Source: an uncultured Acetobacteraceae bacterium
Lineage (GTDB): Bacteria; Pseudomonadota; Alphaproteobacteria; Acetobacterales; Acetobacteraceae
Assembly: GCA_943912335.1 (NCBI GenBank)
Contig: CALTUD010000016.1
Coordinates: 14,410 to 78,409 of the forward strand
Reading direction: 5' to 3'
Length of the DNA: 64,000 nt
Shown: positions 1 to 7,625 of the stretch, piece by piece
Numbering within the stretch: position 1 is the stretch's first letter
Layout: the number at the start of each line of letters is the position of its first letter
Position numbers and translations under genes: made by a program
Notes under the pieces: model-generated
Databases searched by the model: none
The model's input: only the letters and a program-made list of their open reading frames with translations
Told to the model about the DNA's origin: nothing

Positions 1-415
1 TGCTGATCGGCCAGACCAGAACATGCGCGATGCCCCAGATCGCGAACGACCACATCATCGGATGGCGGGTGACGGCATAAACACCGACGGCCTTGGCCGT
101 CGCGACGCTTCCCGCGCCGGGCAGGGCCGGATTGCGGATCAGGGAGCCGATCAACAGGACGGACGCGACGAGCATCAGCACCGTCGCCACAACCCACAGG
201 CCATCGCCGACCGGCCAGGCCGGCGCCGTCACGGGCGCCTCGGCATAGGCCCAGATCGTCAGGCCGAGGGTGAGAAAGGACACGACCGAATAGGCCCGGC
301 CGAAACCGCCTTCACCCAGACGCGCGACGAGCGGCTGACGCAACGGATGCGACATGGCGAAATGCGTCCCCACGAACGAGACGGCGCCCAACGCCACCAG
401 AAACACACCGTCCAT
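1..415 (-). CDS. NnrU family membrane protein (3' end outside window)
   Basis: The visible 138 residues start MDGVFLVALGAVSFVGTHFA and include the NnrU-like pattern of an early 'THFAMSHPLR' motif, several hydrophobic segments and the later 'TRHPMMWSFAIWGIAH' motif that resembles the isoprenylcysteine methyltransferase-like fold. NnrU proteins are integral membrane proteins often found near denitrification or carotenoid genes; their biochemical role is not settled. The ATG overlaps the stop of the upstream alpha/beta hydrolase by one base (TGATG), so the two are probably translationally coupled. The C-terminus runs off the window edge at position 1. The family call is confident; no function can be inferred beyond membrane location. 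Confidence 0.8.
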   Translation of the reverse strand, partial: MDGVFLVALGAVSFVGTHFAMSHPLRQPLVARLGEGGFGRAYSVVSFLTLGLTIWAYAEAPVTAPAWPVGDGLWVVATVLMLVASVLLIGSLIRNPALPGAGSVATAKAVGVYAVTRHPMMWSFAIWGIAHVLVWPIS

Positions 416-1245
416 CACCGTCGTCCCTCAATCCAGCGCCCCATTCGGTCGAGCATCAGCGCATTCATCTCCTCCGGCTTCTCCAGTGGCACGAGATGCG
501 CGGCACCCGCGATCTCGATCAGTTCGGCCCGGGGCATGCGGTCCACGATCCGGCGGCTCATCGCCGTGGGCAGGATGGTGTCGTCGGCGCCGGACAGCAG
601 GAGAGCCGGCGTCTCCACCGCGTGCAGCCGGTCCAGGAACGCGTCGCGCCGCACCAGCACGGAATCGACCGCCCGGATGAACGGTTTGCGCGCGAAGGAC
701 CGAAACCGTTCGGCATAGGTGCGACCGATCTCGGGCCGCTCGCTCCGCGTCCGCGCGCTCAACTGCATCGACAGAAGCATGGCATCCACCCGGCGATCGA
801 TCGCCGGAACGGCCAGCATCACCGTCAGCAGCATCGCGGTCAGCTTCGTCTTGAGGGCTGGCGCTTCGGCGGTCGTGTTCGTCATCACCAGCCCGGCAAG
901 CCGCCCCGGCCGCGCATGCGCCACGCGCGGCGCGATCATGCCGCCCCAGGATGTGCCGATCATCACCACCGGAACCTCCTCCGGCAGCGTGTCGATCAGC
1001 GCCAGCGCCACCTGCGCGCACTCGTCCATGGTGAACGACCGGCCAGGGCCCGGGCTGTCGCCATGACCCGGCGGATCGATCGCCAGACTGCGCCAGCCCG
1101 CCTCCCTAAGCGCCGCGACCTGCGCCGCCCACATCCGGTGATCGGCGAACAGGCTCGGCCAAAGCAACGCCACCGGCCGCCTCGCATCGCCCTGATCGTC
1201 ATACGCGATCGGACCCAGCCCGGTCCGGATCGTCTTCAAGGTCAT
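415..1245 (-). CDS. alpha/beta fold hydrolase
   Basis: A 276-residue soluble alpha/beta hydrolase. The nucleophile elbow G-T-S-W-G puts the catalytic serine at residue 99. A candidate acid is Asp221/222 (GADDTILP) and the catalytic histidine is His250 (GAAHLVPLEKPEE), in the canonical order. The HGDSPGPG loop near residue 60 supports a 3-oxoadipate enol-lactonase/haloperoxidase-like subgroup, but the substrate cannot be named. The gene is divergent from a TetR-type regulator gene, with tandem palindromes between them, so it is probably controlled by that regulator. It overlaps the following NnrU gene by one base. Length matches the family. Confidence 0.85.
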   Translation of the reverse strand: MTLKTIRTGLGPIAYDDQGDARRPVALLWPSLFADHRMWAAQVAALREAGWRSLAIDPPGHGDSPGPGRSFTMDECAQVALALIDTLPEEVPVVMIGTSWGGMIAPRVAHARPGRLAGLVMTNTTAEAPALKTKLTAMLLTVMLAVPAIDRRVDAMLLSMQLSARTRSERPEIGRTYAERFRSFARKPFIRAVDSVLVRRDAFLDRLHAVETPALLLSGADDTILPTAMSRRIVDRMPRAELIEIAGAAHLVPLEKPEEMNALMLDRMGRWIEGRR

Positions 1246-1264
1246 GGACCACGCGCTCCCACAC

Positions 1265-1300
1265 GCTTACAATGTAAGCAGCACTGTATACACTGTAAGC
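1265..1300. promoter_or_regulatory. Two tandem operator-like palindromes between hydrolase and TetR genes
   Basis: Positions 1265-1279 read GCTTACAATGTAAGC, a perfect inverted repeat of 7-bp arms around one base. A second copy at 1286-1300 (GTATACACTGTAAGC) matches 12 of 15 positions, 21 bp away, about two helical turns. It contains the perfect 8-mer TGTATACA at 1285-1292. Both lie in the 65-bp divergent gap, as expected for an autoregulating TetR-family repressor that also controls the hydrolase. Binding is inferred. Confidence 0.7.
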
Positions 1301-1310
1301 GGAACGTCAA

Positions 1311-1838
1311 ATGGAATCCGAAGAGGGTCTGCGCGCCGAGCTGCTGCGAAGCGCCCTGGCGCTTCTGGAACGCGACGGCGACGTCCCGAGCCTGCGCGCC
1401 GTCGCACGCGACGCGAACGTGTCGGCCATGGCCCCCTACCGTCATTTCGAGGACAAGGCGGCGCTGCTGGCTGCGGTCGCCGATCGAGGCTTCGCCCTGC
1501 TCGGAGACGCCTTGCTGGCCGCGGATACCGATGCCGATCCGCGTGAAGCCCTCTACGGCCAGGGCGTCGCCTTCACGCGCTTCGCCCGCGCGCATCCCGC
1601 CCTGTTCCGCCTGATGTTCGGCCCTTGCCGCAGCAATGCCGGAAGCCCCTCCGTCGATCGCGCCGGCGACGTGCTGAAACGGCGCACGAGCGAACTCGCT
1701 CCCGACGACAGCGCGGCGGCAAGGCTCGCCTGTCGCGCACTCGTGCAGGGCCTTGCGGTGATCGAGGCGAGCGGCCGTCTCGGACCCGGCGAAGACCCGG
1801 AAGCGGCGATCCGGTTCTTTACCGATCGCCTCGGCTGA
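1311..1838 (+). CDS. TetR/AcrR family transcriptional regulator
   Basis: A 175-residue one-component regulator. The N-terminal helix-turn-helix spans about residues 10-55 (SLRAVARDANVSAMAPYRHF, followed by EDKAALLAAV), typical of TetR DNA-binding domains. The C-terminal half carries helices resembling the WHG-type ligand domain (FARAHPALFRLMFG near residues 85-100). The protein is a little shorter than the usual 190-220 residues. It is divergently transcribed from the alpha/beta hydrolase gene across a 65-bp gap that holds two operator-like palindromes. It probably represses itself and the hydrolase/NnrU pair. The inducer is unknown. Confidence 0.88.
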   Translation: MESEEGLRAELLRSALALLERDGDVPSLRAVARDANVSAMAPYRHFEDKAALLAAVADRGFALLGDALLAADTDADPREALYGQGVAFTRFARAHPALFRLMFGPCRSNAGSPSVDRAGDVLKRRTSELAPDDSAAARLACRALVQGLAVIEASGRLGPGEDPEAAIRFFTDRLG

Positions 1839-1864
1839 AGAGCCTTCCGTGATCCAGCAAGAGG

Positions 1865-1960
1865 TTCTTCTTTTCTGAAGAAAAAAAAGCAAAAAGACTT
1901 CTGCCCGTTGGGCTTGAGGGAAGCCGAAATCGTTTCTCCAAAAGAATGGAATTCCTTTGG
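1865..1960. other. AT-rich intergenic stretch with three hairpins
   Basis: The gap between the TetR and TspO genes (1839-2131) is conspicuously A/T-rich for this genome and has no supported gene. It contains TTCTTC/GAAGAA at 1865-1882 flanked by an A8 run, GCCC-GTT-GGGC at 1903-1913, and a near-perfect 10-bp stem CCAAAAGAAT/ATTCCTTTGG with loop GGA at 1938-1960. No hairpin has a classic U-run on the plus strand. It may be a dispersed repeat or serve termination. Confidence 0.5.
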
Positions 1961-2131
1961 TTCTTTCCTTCGGTAGAGAACGTTTCTTGAACCCGGGGCC
2001 CTTCTCGCCAGCTCCTCCGACTTCGCTGTTACAGACTTGGGTGTTGCGACGGAACGCCCGGACACGGCACCATGCGCGCGGGAACCTCGCGCGCGGTTCA
2101 AGGAGTTCGTGCCTTCCAGTCAGCCTCCCGC

Positions 2132-2623
2132 ATGCCAGGACGCGGCCTGCCCAACCCGATGGTGGTACTGCTCGGATTCGTCCTGCTCAGCCTCGGCTCG
2201 GCGGGCGTCGGCGCCCTGCTCGCATGGCCGTCGCTGCTGGGCTGGTACGCGCTGCTGCGACGGCCGCCGGGCGCGCTGCCGGCGTTCGGTTTCCCGGTCT
2301 GCTGGGCCGTGCTGGCGATGCCGGTCGCGGTCGCGGCCTGGAGGGTCTGGCGCGCCCGTCGCGTGCCGCCACGGCACAGGGCGCTGCTGCTCTGGTGCTG
2401 GACGCTGATGACCGGGCTGGTCTGGTCCGTCTGCTTCTTCGTGCTGCACAAGGCGGATGCGGCGATCGGATTCGGCCTGTTCTCCGTGCTGTTGTCCGGC
2501 CTCGCTCTGCGCGATTTCCGCGCCGTCGATCGCACAGGCTGCGTTTTGATGGCACCATCCTTCGTCTGGGTGTGCTACGCGACCTGGCTGACAGCCGGGA
2601 TCGCCTGGCTCAACCCGGGCTGA
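2132..2623 (+). CDS. TspO/MBR family protein
   Basis: A 163-residue membrane protein with five predicted hydrophobic helices. It shows the TspO landmarks in order: PSLLGWYALLRRPPGALPAF near the first loop, a Trp-rich VWRARR segment, LVWSVCFFVLHKADAA in the middle, and the C-terminal FVWVCYATWLTAGIAWLN helix. TspO proteins bind porphyrins and other hydrophobic ligands in the inner membrane; in alphaproteobacteria they modulate tetrapyrrole-linked regulation. The start is uncertain: ATG 2132 gives the usual family length, while ATG 2159 and ATG 2072 are also in frame. It is followed by an ankyrin-repeat gene on the same strand; no functional link is evident. Confidence 0.8.
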   Translation: MPGRGLPNPMVVLLGFVLLSLGSAGVGALLAWPSLLGWYALLRRPPGALPAFGFPVCWAVLAMPVAVAAWRVWRARRVPPRHRALLLWCWTLMTGLVWSVCFFVLHKADAAIGFGLFSVLLSGLALRDFRAVDRTGCVLMAPSFVWVCYATWLTAGIAWLNPG

Positions 2624-2666
2624 AGGATCGCCGCACGCGAAGACGCGCGGAAGACGGAAACGAGAG

Positions 2667-3356
2667 ATGCATCTGTTCAAGGGTTCGCAGACGGATTTCG
2701 GGCGCTTCCTGCGCCCCTGCATGACCGTCCTGATTCTGGCCGCCGCCCCGACCGTCCTGCCGATCCATGCGGCCATGGCGCAGTTCAGCATGGGCAATCC
2801 CAGTGCGGCACCGGGCAGCAACCCGAACGACGAAGCCGATGCGGCCGACGCCGCCGCCAAGGCACAGGCCAAGGCCGATGCGCGCGCGGCAGCCCCCCCG
2901 CCGGCGATCCCCGGCGCGGTGACGGATGAGGCGACCGCCACATCCGGCCATGCCAGCCTGGACATGGAGCCGACGGCCGCCCTGTTCGACGCCATCAACC
3001 GCGGCGACATCACATCGGCCAAGGAAGCGCTGGGACGCGGCGCCGATCTGAACGGCAAGAACGTGCTGGGCCAGTCGCCGCTCGACATGGCGATCGACCT
3101 GAACCGCAACGACATCACCTTCCTGCTGCTGTCCATGCGCAACACCATCGACGGCCCGCCGGTCGCCTCCGTCGCCACGGCGGAAGCCGCCCCGGTCAAG
3201 GTGGTGGCGTCCAAGGAGAAGCACGGACGCAAGGGACACGACACGGCGGTGGCCGCGCGCGAGCCCGGACGCAGCCAGACCAAGGCCCGCCAGTACGCAG
3301 CGGATGGCGGCACGCCGCAGCCCCAGATCGGCTTTCTGGGCTTCGGCGGCTCCTAG
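2667..3356 (+). CDS. Exported ankyrin-repeat protein
   Basis: A 229-residue protein with a signal peptide (hydrophobic run at about residues 18-36, likely cleavage after A-M-A at about 38). An Ala/Asp/Lys-rich low-complexity linker spans about residues 55-90. One to two ankyrin repeats follow at about 104-158 (ALFDAINRGDITSAKEALGR, then GADLNGKNVLGQSPLDMAI). The C-terminal 70 residues are basic and disordered-looking, ending in IGFLGFGGS. Ankyrin repeats mediate protein contacts, so it is probably a periplasmic adaptor. No catalytic motif is visible and the partner is unknown. The ATG is preceded by a purine-rich stretch. Confidence 0.7.
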   Translation: MHLFKGSQTDFGRFLRPCMTVLILAAAPTVLPIHAAMAQFSMGNPSAAPGSNPNDEADAADAAAKAQAKADARAAAPPPAIPGAVTDEATATSGHASLDMEPTAALFDAINRGDITSAKEALGRGADLNGKNVLGQSPLDMAIDLNRNDITFLLLSMRNTIDGPPVASVATAEAAPVKVVASKEKHGRKGHDTAVAAREPGRSQTKARQYAADGGTPQPQIGFLGFGGS

Positions 3357-3374
3357 ACACCGGGTTTTCGCGTC

Positions 3375-4319
3375 GTGACGGCTCCGGTCGCGGGCGCCGG
3401 GCCGGGCGCTCCGCATCCCCCCGCACGGCTCGAACGGGTGGCGACGCTGGGCGCGCTTCTGTTCGGCATGGTGTCGGTGCAGATCGGCGCCAGCCTCGCC
3501 AAGTCGCTGTTCCCGCTGCTCGGCGCCGCCCATACGGCGGCGTTGCGCATCCTGTTCGCCGCGCTGATCCTGTTTCCGCTCGCATGGCGCATGCACAGGC
3601 GGAACCCCATCCGCCTCGCACGCCCCGGCGCCGCGATCGGGGCGATCCTCGTCTACGGCGCCACGCTCGGCGCCATGAACATCGTGTTCTACCTGGCCCT
3701 GCAAAGACTGCCGCTCGGCATCGTCGTGGCGATCGAGTTCATGGGACCGCTGTTTCTGGCCCTGGCGGGCTCCCGACGCCCGCTCGACCTCGTCTGGGTC
3801 GCCTTCGCCCTGTCCGGCCTGCTGTTCCTGATGCAGCCCTGGCAGAACAGACACGCGCTCGATCTCGTCGGCGTCGGTCTGGCCCTGCTCGCCGCCGCCG
3901 CCTGGGCGATCTACATCCTGGCGGGACGCAGGCTGGGGCAGCATCTTTCCGGCGTCACGGCGACGGCGCTCGGCATGGGCTGCGCCGCCCTGGTCACCGC
4001 CCCCGCCTCCCTGCCGGCCCTGCCGGTGCTGTTCCGTGCCGACTGGCTGCTGCCGGCGGCACTCGGCATGGCGCTGCTGTCCAGCGCCGTGCCCTATTCC
4101 ATCGAGATGATGGCCATGCGCCGCATGAGCATGCGGGGCTTCTCCATCCTGATGTCGCTGGAACCGGCCATGGCCGCCATCGCCGGGTTGCTGCTGCTCG
4201 GCGAACACCTGTCCGCCGCGCGCTGGCTGGCGATCGGCGGCATCGTCGTCGCCTCCCTCGGCAGCGCCCTCACAGACAAGCCCCCGTCGGAACACGCCCT
4301 CCCCGAATCCGGCCCCTGA
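3375..4319 (+). CDS. EamA/DMT family transporter, RhtA-like
   Basis: A 314-residue drug/metabolite transporter with about ten transmembrane segments arranged as two EamA repeats. The first half has the motif FYLALQRLPLGIVVAIEFMG and the second has LSSAVPYSIEMMAMRRMSMR followed by LMSLEPAMAAIAGLLLLGE, which match the RhtA threonine/homoserine exporter subfamily well. RhtA exports threonine and homoserine in E. coli; the exact substrate here is inferred only. The start codon is GTG at 3375. The gene is 18 bp downstream of the ankyrin gene on the same strand, so it may be co-transcribed. Confidence 0.82.
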   Translation: MTAPVAGAGPGAPHPPARLERVATLGALLFGMVSVQIGASLAKSLFPLLGAAHTAALRILFAALILFPLAWRMHRRNPIRLARPGAAIGAILVYGATLGAMNIVFYLALQRLPLGIVVAIEFMGPLFLALAGSRRPLDLVWVAFALSGLLFLMQPWQNRHALDLVGVGLALLAAAAWAIYILAGRRLGQHLSGVTATALGMGCAALVTAPASLPALPVLFRADWLLPAALGMALLSSAVPYSIEMMAMRRMSMRGFSILMSLEPAMAAIAGLLLLGEHLSAARWLAIGGIVVASLGSALTDKPPSEHALPESGP

Positions 4320-4563
4320 GCGCAGTCCCCTCCCACACGGATCCCGCCCCCCAAACCACAAAGGGCCACGTCGTCGAAGCGACATCCATGCGCCCGTTAC
4401 GAAGCGGGCCCGGCCACATTGAGAGCCAACCGGGAACCAGTCGTCACGGTCGACCGAACAGCCGTCGGATGGTGGGAGCGTCGCTCTGGGGCTGTGCCGC
4501 CGCGACACGCGCGCCGGTCGGTGGACGGCGCCCTATGTCACGGCCCAATCCGCCGGACACGCT
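4320..4563. other. Intergenic gap without recognised feature
   Basis: About 244 bp between the converging RhtA-like gene and the PLP decarboxylase gene. No convincing open frame, tRNA or T-tailed terminator is visible on either strand. Confidence 0.5.
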
Positions 4564-5982
4564 CTATGCGCCAGCGAGACCGGCGATCGCCTCCCTGACG
4601 GCCTTGATCGAACGATCGATATCCGCTTGCCCTGTGCGCCAGTTGCACACCGACACGCGCATGCAGCGCTTGCCGCGCCAGGTCGTCCCGCTGAAAAAAG
4701 CAGCCCCTCCCGACACCACCTCCGCAATGACGGCGTCGGTCCTGCGGTCATGGTCGGCCGCTGTCGCATCGGGTGCCGGAGCGAGGAAGCGCAACAGCCC
4801 CTGATTGATCGTCGGCAACCATTCGATTCGCACGCCGGGAAGCGCGCCGATGCCAGCGACCAGTGCACGCGCATGGTCGCAACTCCGCCCGATCAGATCG
4901 GCAACCCCGTCCCGCCCCAGCTCCCGCAAAGCCGCGTAGGTCGGGAGTGCCCGACCGCGTCGCGACCATTCGGGATTCCAGTCGATCGGATCGCGCGCGG
5001 AGCCGACCGGTTGCGCATAGCTCGCCCGGAAAGAGAACGCTGCGCGATGCGCCTCGGCATCTCGCACGACGGCATAGCCGCAATCGAACGGCGTATTCAG
5101 CCATTTATGGCCATCGTTCGTCCAGGAATCCGCCAGATCGACGCCGGCGGCGAGATGGCGATAAGCGGGACAGGCACGGACCCAGAGGCCGAAAGCACCA
5201 TCGACATGAACCCACGCCCCATGCCGACGAGCGATGGGAACGAGGTCGGCGAAGGGGTCGAAGGCGCCGATATTGAGGTCGCCGGCCTGCAACACCACGA
5301 TCGTCGGCAAGGCGGTCGCTTCCAGAGCGCGCTCCAGGATTTCGGGAACGATCCTGCCCTGATCGTCGCATGGCAGGATTTCCATGCAGGCGGTGCCGAA
5401 ACCGAGAAGGCGCAGAGCACGATCGACCGAACCGTGACGCTCGCTGCCGGTCAGAACACGCAGGCGCGGCGCGCCCATCAGACCGTCCCGCTCGACATCC
5501 CATCCCGCCTGCCGCAACAGCCGGTGACGTGCCGCAGCCAGACAGGTCACATGAGCAGCCTGCGTTCCCGTGGTGAACGCGAAGCTCGCCGTCTCGGGCA
5601 GGCCGAACAGGTCCTTGAGCCAACCGCCCGCCACCTCCTCGACGATCGCCTCGGCGGGACTGCAGGCATGGATCGCGGCATTCTGGTCCCAGGTCGAGAC
5701 CAGCCAATCCACCGCGAGAGCGGAAGGCAGCGTGCCGCCGATGACCCAGCCGAAGAAACGCCCGCTTCCGCTGCCCAGAAGGCCGCCTTCCGCATTCCGC
5801 ACCAGGTCTTCGACAACCCGACCCGCCGGCAGACCCGATGCGGCCAAAGGCCTGCCGAACCGGTCGCGCAATTCCTCCATGGTGGCTGTCGCACCGATGG
5901 ACCGTTTGTCCAGCTCCGCCAGCCATCGCTCGGCATGGCGATAGGCCGTGGCCAGCGCGGTCCGATCGGGTTCGGTTGTCAT
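4564..5982 (-). CDS. Pyridoxal-phosphate-dependent group II decarboxylase (aspartate aminotransferase fold)
   Basis: A 472-residue fold-type I PLP enzyme of the aromatic-L-amino-acid/glutamate decarboxylase superfamily. The Schiff-base lysine is Lys293 in NDGHKWLNTPFD. Asp261 in WVHVDGAFG would contact the PLP ring nitrogen, and His183 in GSERHGSVDRA is the usual ring-stacking histidine. TTGTQAAH (residues 138-145) matches the phosphate-binding segment. The family decarboxylates amino acids such as tyrosine, tryptophan, DOPA or aspartate; the substrate cannot be read from the sequence. It is divergent from an ArsR-type regulator across a 65-bp gap. Length is normal. Confidence 0.85.
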   Translation of the reverse strand: MTTEPDRTALATAYRHAERWLAELDKRSIGATATMEELRDRFGRPLAASGLPAGRVVEDLVRNAEGGLLGSGSGRFFGWVIGGTLPSALAVDWLVSTWDQNAAIHACSPAEAIVEEVAGGWLKDLFGLPETASFAFTTGTQAAHVTCLAAARHRLLRQAGWDVERDGLMGAPRLRVLTGSERHGSVDRALRLLGFGTACMEILPCDDQGRIVPEILERALEATALPTIVVLQAGDLNIGAFDPFADLVPIARRHGAWVHVDGAFGLWVRACPAYRHLAAGVDLADSWTNDGHKWLNTPFDCGYAVVRDAEAHRAAFSFRASYAQPVGSARDPIDWNPEWSRRGRALPTYAALRELGRDGVADLIGRSCDHARALVAGIGALPGVRIEWLPTINQGLLRFLAPAPDATAADHDRRTDAVIAEVVSGGAAFFSGTTWRGKRCMRVSVCNWRTGQADIDRSIKAVREAIAGLAGA

Positions 5983-6037
5983 CCTCGTGCTCCCCGTTTC
6001 GTTTCAACGGCTGTCTGTAGCCCTGGAGAGACCGGAG

Positions 6038-6061
6038 ATGGTTCGTTATGGGTCGAACCAT
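6038..6061. promoter_or_regulatory. Inverted repeat over the start of the ArsR-type gene
   Basis: ATGGTTCG (6038-6045) and CGAACCAT (6054-6061) form a perfect 8-bp inverted repeat with an 8-base spacer. It spans both candidate ATG starts (6048, 6060) of the regulator gene and lies just after a GGAG Shine-Dalgarno-like motif at 6034-6037. It could be an autoregulatory operator or an mRNA hairpin limiting translation. Confidence 0.5.
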
Positions 6062-6749
6062 GAAAGACGGTCCCAACTTCGCCTTCATCGCTGCCCTGAT
6101 CGGAGATGCCGCCCGGGCGGACATGCTGGCTCACCTGATGGACGGTCGCGCCCTCACCGTGGGCGAGCTGGCGCGCGCCGCCCATGTCGGACTGCCGACC
6201 GCCAGCGCCCATATCGCCAAGCTCGAAACGGCAGGTCTGCTGGTCTCCGTCCGGCAGGGTCGTAACCGCTATGTCCGTTTGTCCGGTGCCGACGTGGCGC
6301 ACACGGTGGAAAGCCTCATGCTTCTGGCCGAGCGCACGGGGCATCTACGGGTCCGTACCGGCCCGCGCGATCCGGCGTTGCGGGAGGCCCGTCGCTGCTA
6401 CGACCATCTCGCGGGTGCGAAAGGGGTGCAGATGCTCGAAAGCCTGTGCCAGCGCGGATTTCTGCTTCGCCAGGACGATGAATTGTTTCTTCAGGACACA
6501 GGCCGCGACTTCCTGGGGGGATTCGGCATCGACCCGGCTCTGCTGTCGCATACGCAGGACTGCGTCGCCTGTCTGGACTGGAGCGAACGCAAGGATCATT
6601 TGGCGAGCCGCCTGGGATCGGCGTGCCTCGAACGCATTCTCGCGCTGGGATGGGCGAAGCGTGACGCCGATAGCCGGGCGATCCGCTTCGATGCCAAAGG
6701 CGCGCGCGCCTTCGACACTGCTTTTCCCATCCTCTCTCGACAACGCTGA
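6048..6749 (+). CDS. ArsR-type winged-helix transcriptional regulator
   Basis: A 233-residue regulator. Residues about 10-85 form an ArsR-like winged helix (LIGDAARADMLAHLMDGRAL, then TVGELARAAHVGLPTASAHI as the recognition segment and a GRNRYVRLSG wing). The C-terminal 140 residues form an extension with a DCVACLDWSERKDHLASRLG segment common in the longer ArsR relatives found next to metabolic genes. The two cysteines in VACL/DC and the SACLERIL cysteine are not in a classic metal-sensing CxC motif. It is divergent from the PLP decarboxylase gene, which it may control. The start could also be ATG 6060. Confidence 0.85.
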   Translation: MGRTMKDGPNFAFIAALIGDAARADMLAHLMDGRALTVGELARAAHVGLPTASAHIAKLETAGLLVSVRQGRNRYVRLSGADVAHTVESLMLLAERTGHLRVRTGPRDPALREARRCYDHLAGAKGVQMLESLCQRGFLLRQDDELFLQDTGRDFLGGFGIDPALLSHTQDCVACLDWSERKDHLASRLGSACLERILALGWAKRDADSRAIRFDAKGARAFDTAFPILSRQR

Positions 6750-6956
6750 CGATCACCCGCTCTCGGGGGTCATCATCCGCATGCATCGTCGTCCCACCCA
6801 ACCGGGACGCTTGCAACCCACACGCCGCCGGATCGTCTCCTCCGTGCCGTCCCGCGGCCCGGCGGAACGACACCAGCGCCTCACCTCTCCTGCAGGTGCG
6901 CGAACCGCCAGGCCGGCTGGCCGTTTCCATCGTCTTCCCCGGACGGAACAATCCGC

Positions 6957-7625
6957 ATGGCCCGAACATCCTCGCCAACGAGCCGGGCGACACGTGCCGC
7001 CACCTCCCTGATGGGCAGCCTCCTGCTCGGCGCGTGTTCCGTGGTGGGGATTCGCGGCGGGACGCCGCAGCCGCCTTACGCGGTGGTGCAGAGGATCGGC
7101 ACCGGCGACACGGCGATCGAGATCCGGCGCTACGGCCCGCGCCCGGCGGCGGAATGCACCGAAACCGGCACAGAGATCGACGCGCGCTACAGCGGCTTCC
7201 GCCGCCTCGCCGGCTTCATCTTCGGCGGCAACGCGGCCGACAAACACCTCGCCATGACCGCCCCCGTCGTGCAGGCCCCCGCGACCGTGACCATGACCGA
7301 GAGCGCGGCGACGCCGGACGGTCGCTGGATCATCCGCTTCTATCTTCCCGAGGGCGTGACCCCGGCCAACGCGCCGAAGCCGCATGACGACAGCATCCGC
7401 CTGCTCACCCTCCCCGCCGCCACGGTCGCGGTGCTGCGCTTCTCCGGCAGCCCGGATGCGAACGCGGTCGCCCGGCACAAGCAGATGCTTCTGGACGAAC
7501 TGCGCGGCACGGGCTGGGCCCCGGACGGCACCCCGTCCGCCGCCTTCTACGACCCGCCCTGGACCCTGCCGCCCCTGCGACGCAACGAGGTCTCGGTGCC
7601 GGTGGAAAAACGCGCTCAGCCGTAG
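6957..7625 (+). CDS. SOUL family heme-binding-like lipoprotein
   Basis: A 222-residue protein with an N-terminal lipoprotein signal; the lipobox LLLGAC places the modified cysteine at residue 27. The mature part matches the SOUL/HBP22 fold: YAVVQRIGTGDTAIEIRRYG near the start, FRRLAGFIFGGNAADKHLAM, then MTAPVV, and the C-terminal SAAFYDPPWTLPPLRRNEV motif. SOUL proteins bind heme or tetrapyrroles in eukaryotes; the bacterial members are poorly studied. Location is predicted to be the inner or outer membrane facing the periplasm. It converges with the TenA-like gene, overlapping by about 10 bp at the 3' ends. Confidence 0.85.
   Translation: MARTSSPTSRATRAATSLMGSLLLGACSVVGIRGGTPQPPYAVVQRIGTGDTAIEIRRYGPRPAAECTETGTEIDARYSGFRRLAGFIFGGNAADKHLAMTAPVVQAPATVTMTESAATPDGRWIIRFYLPEGVTPANAPKPHDDSIRLLTLPAATVAVLRFSGSPDANAVARHKQMLLDELRGTGWAPDGTPSAAFYDPPWTLPPLRRNEVSVPVEKRAQP

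Noticed and set aside
1865..1890. Intrinsic terminator for the TetR gene
   Set aside because: The TTCTTC/GAAGAA stem is weak and followed by an A-run, not a T-run, on the plus strand.
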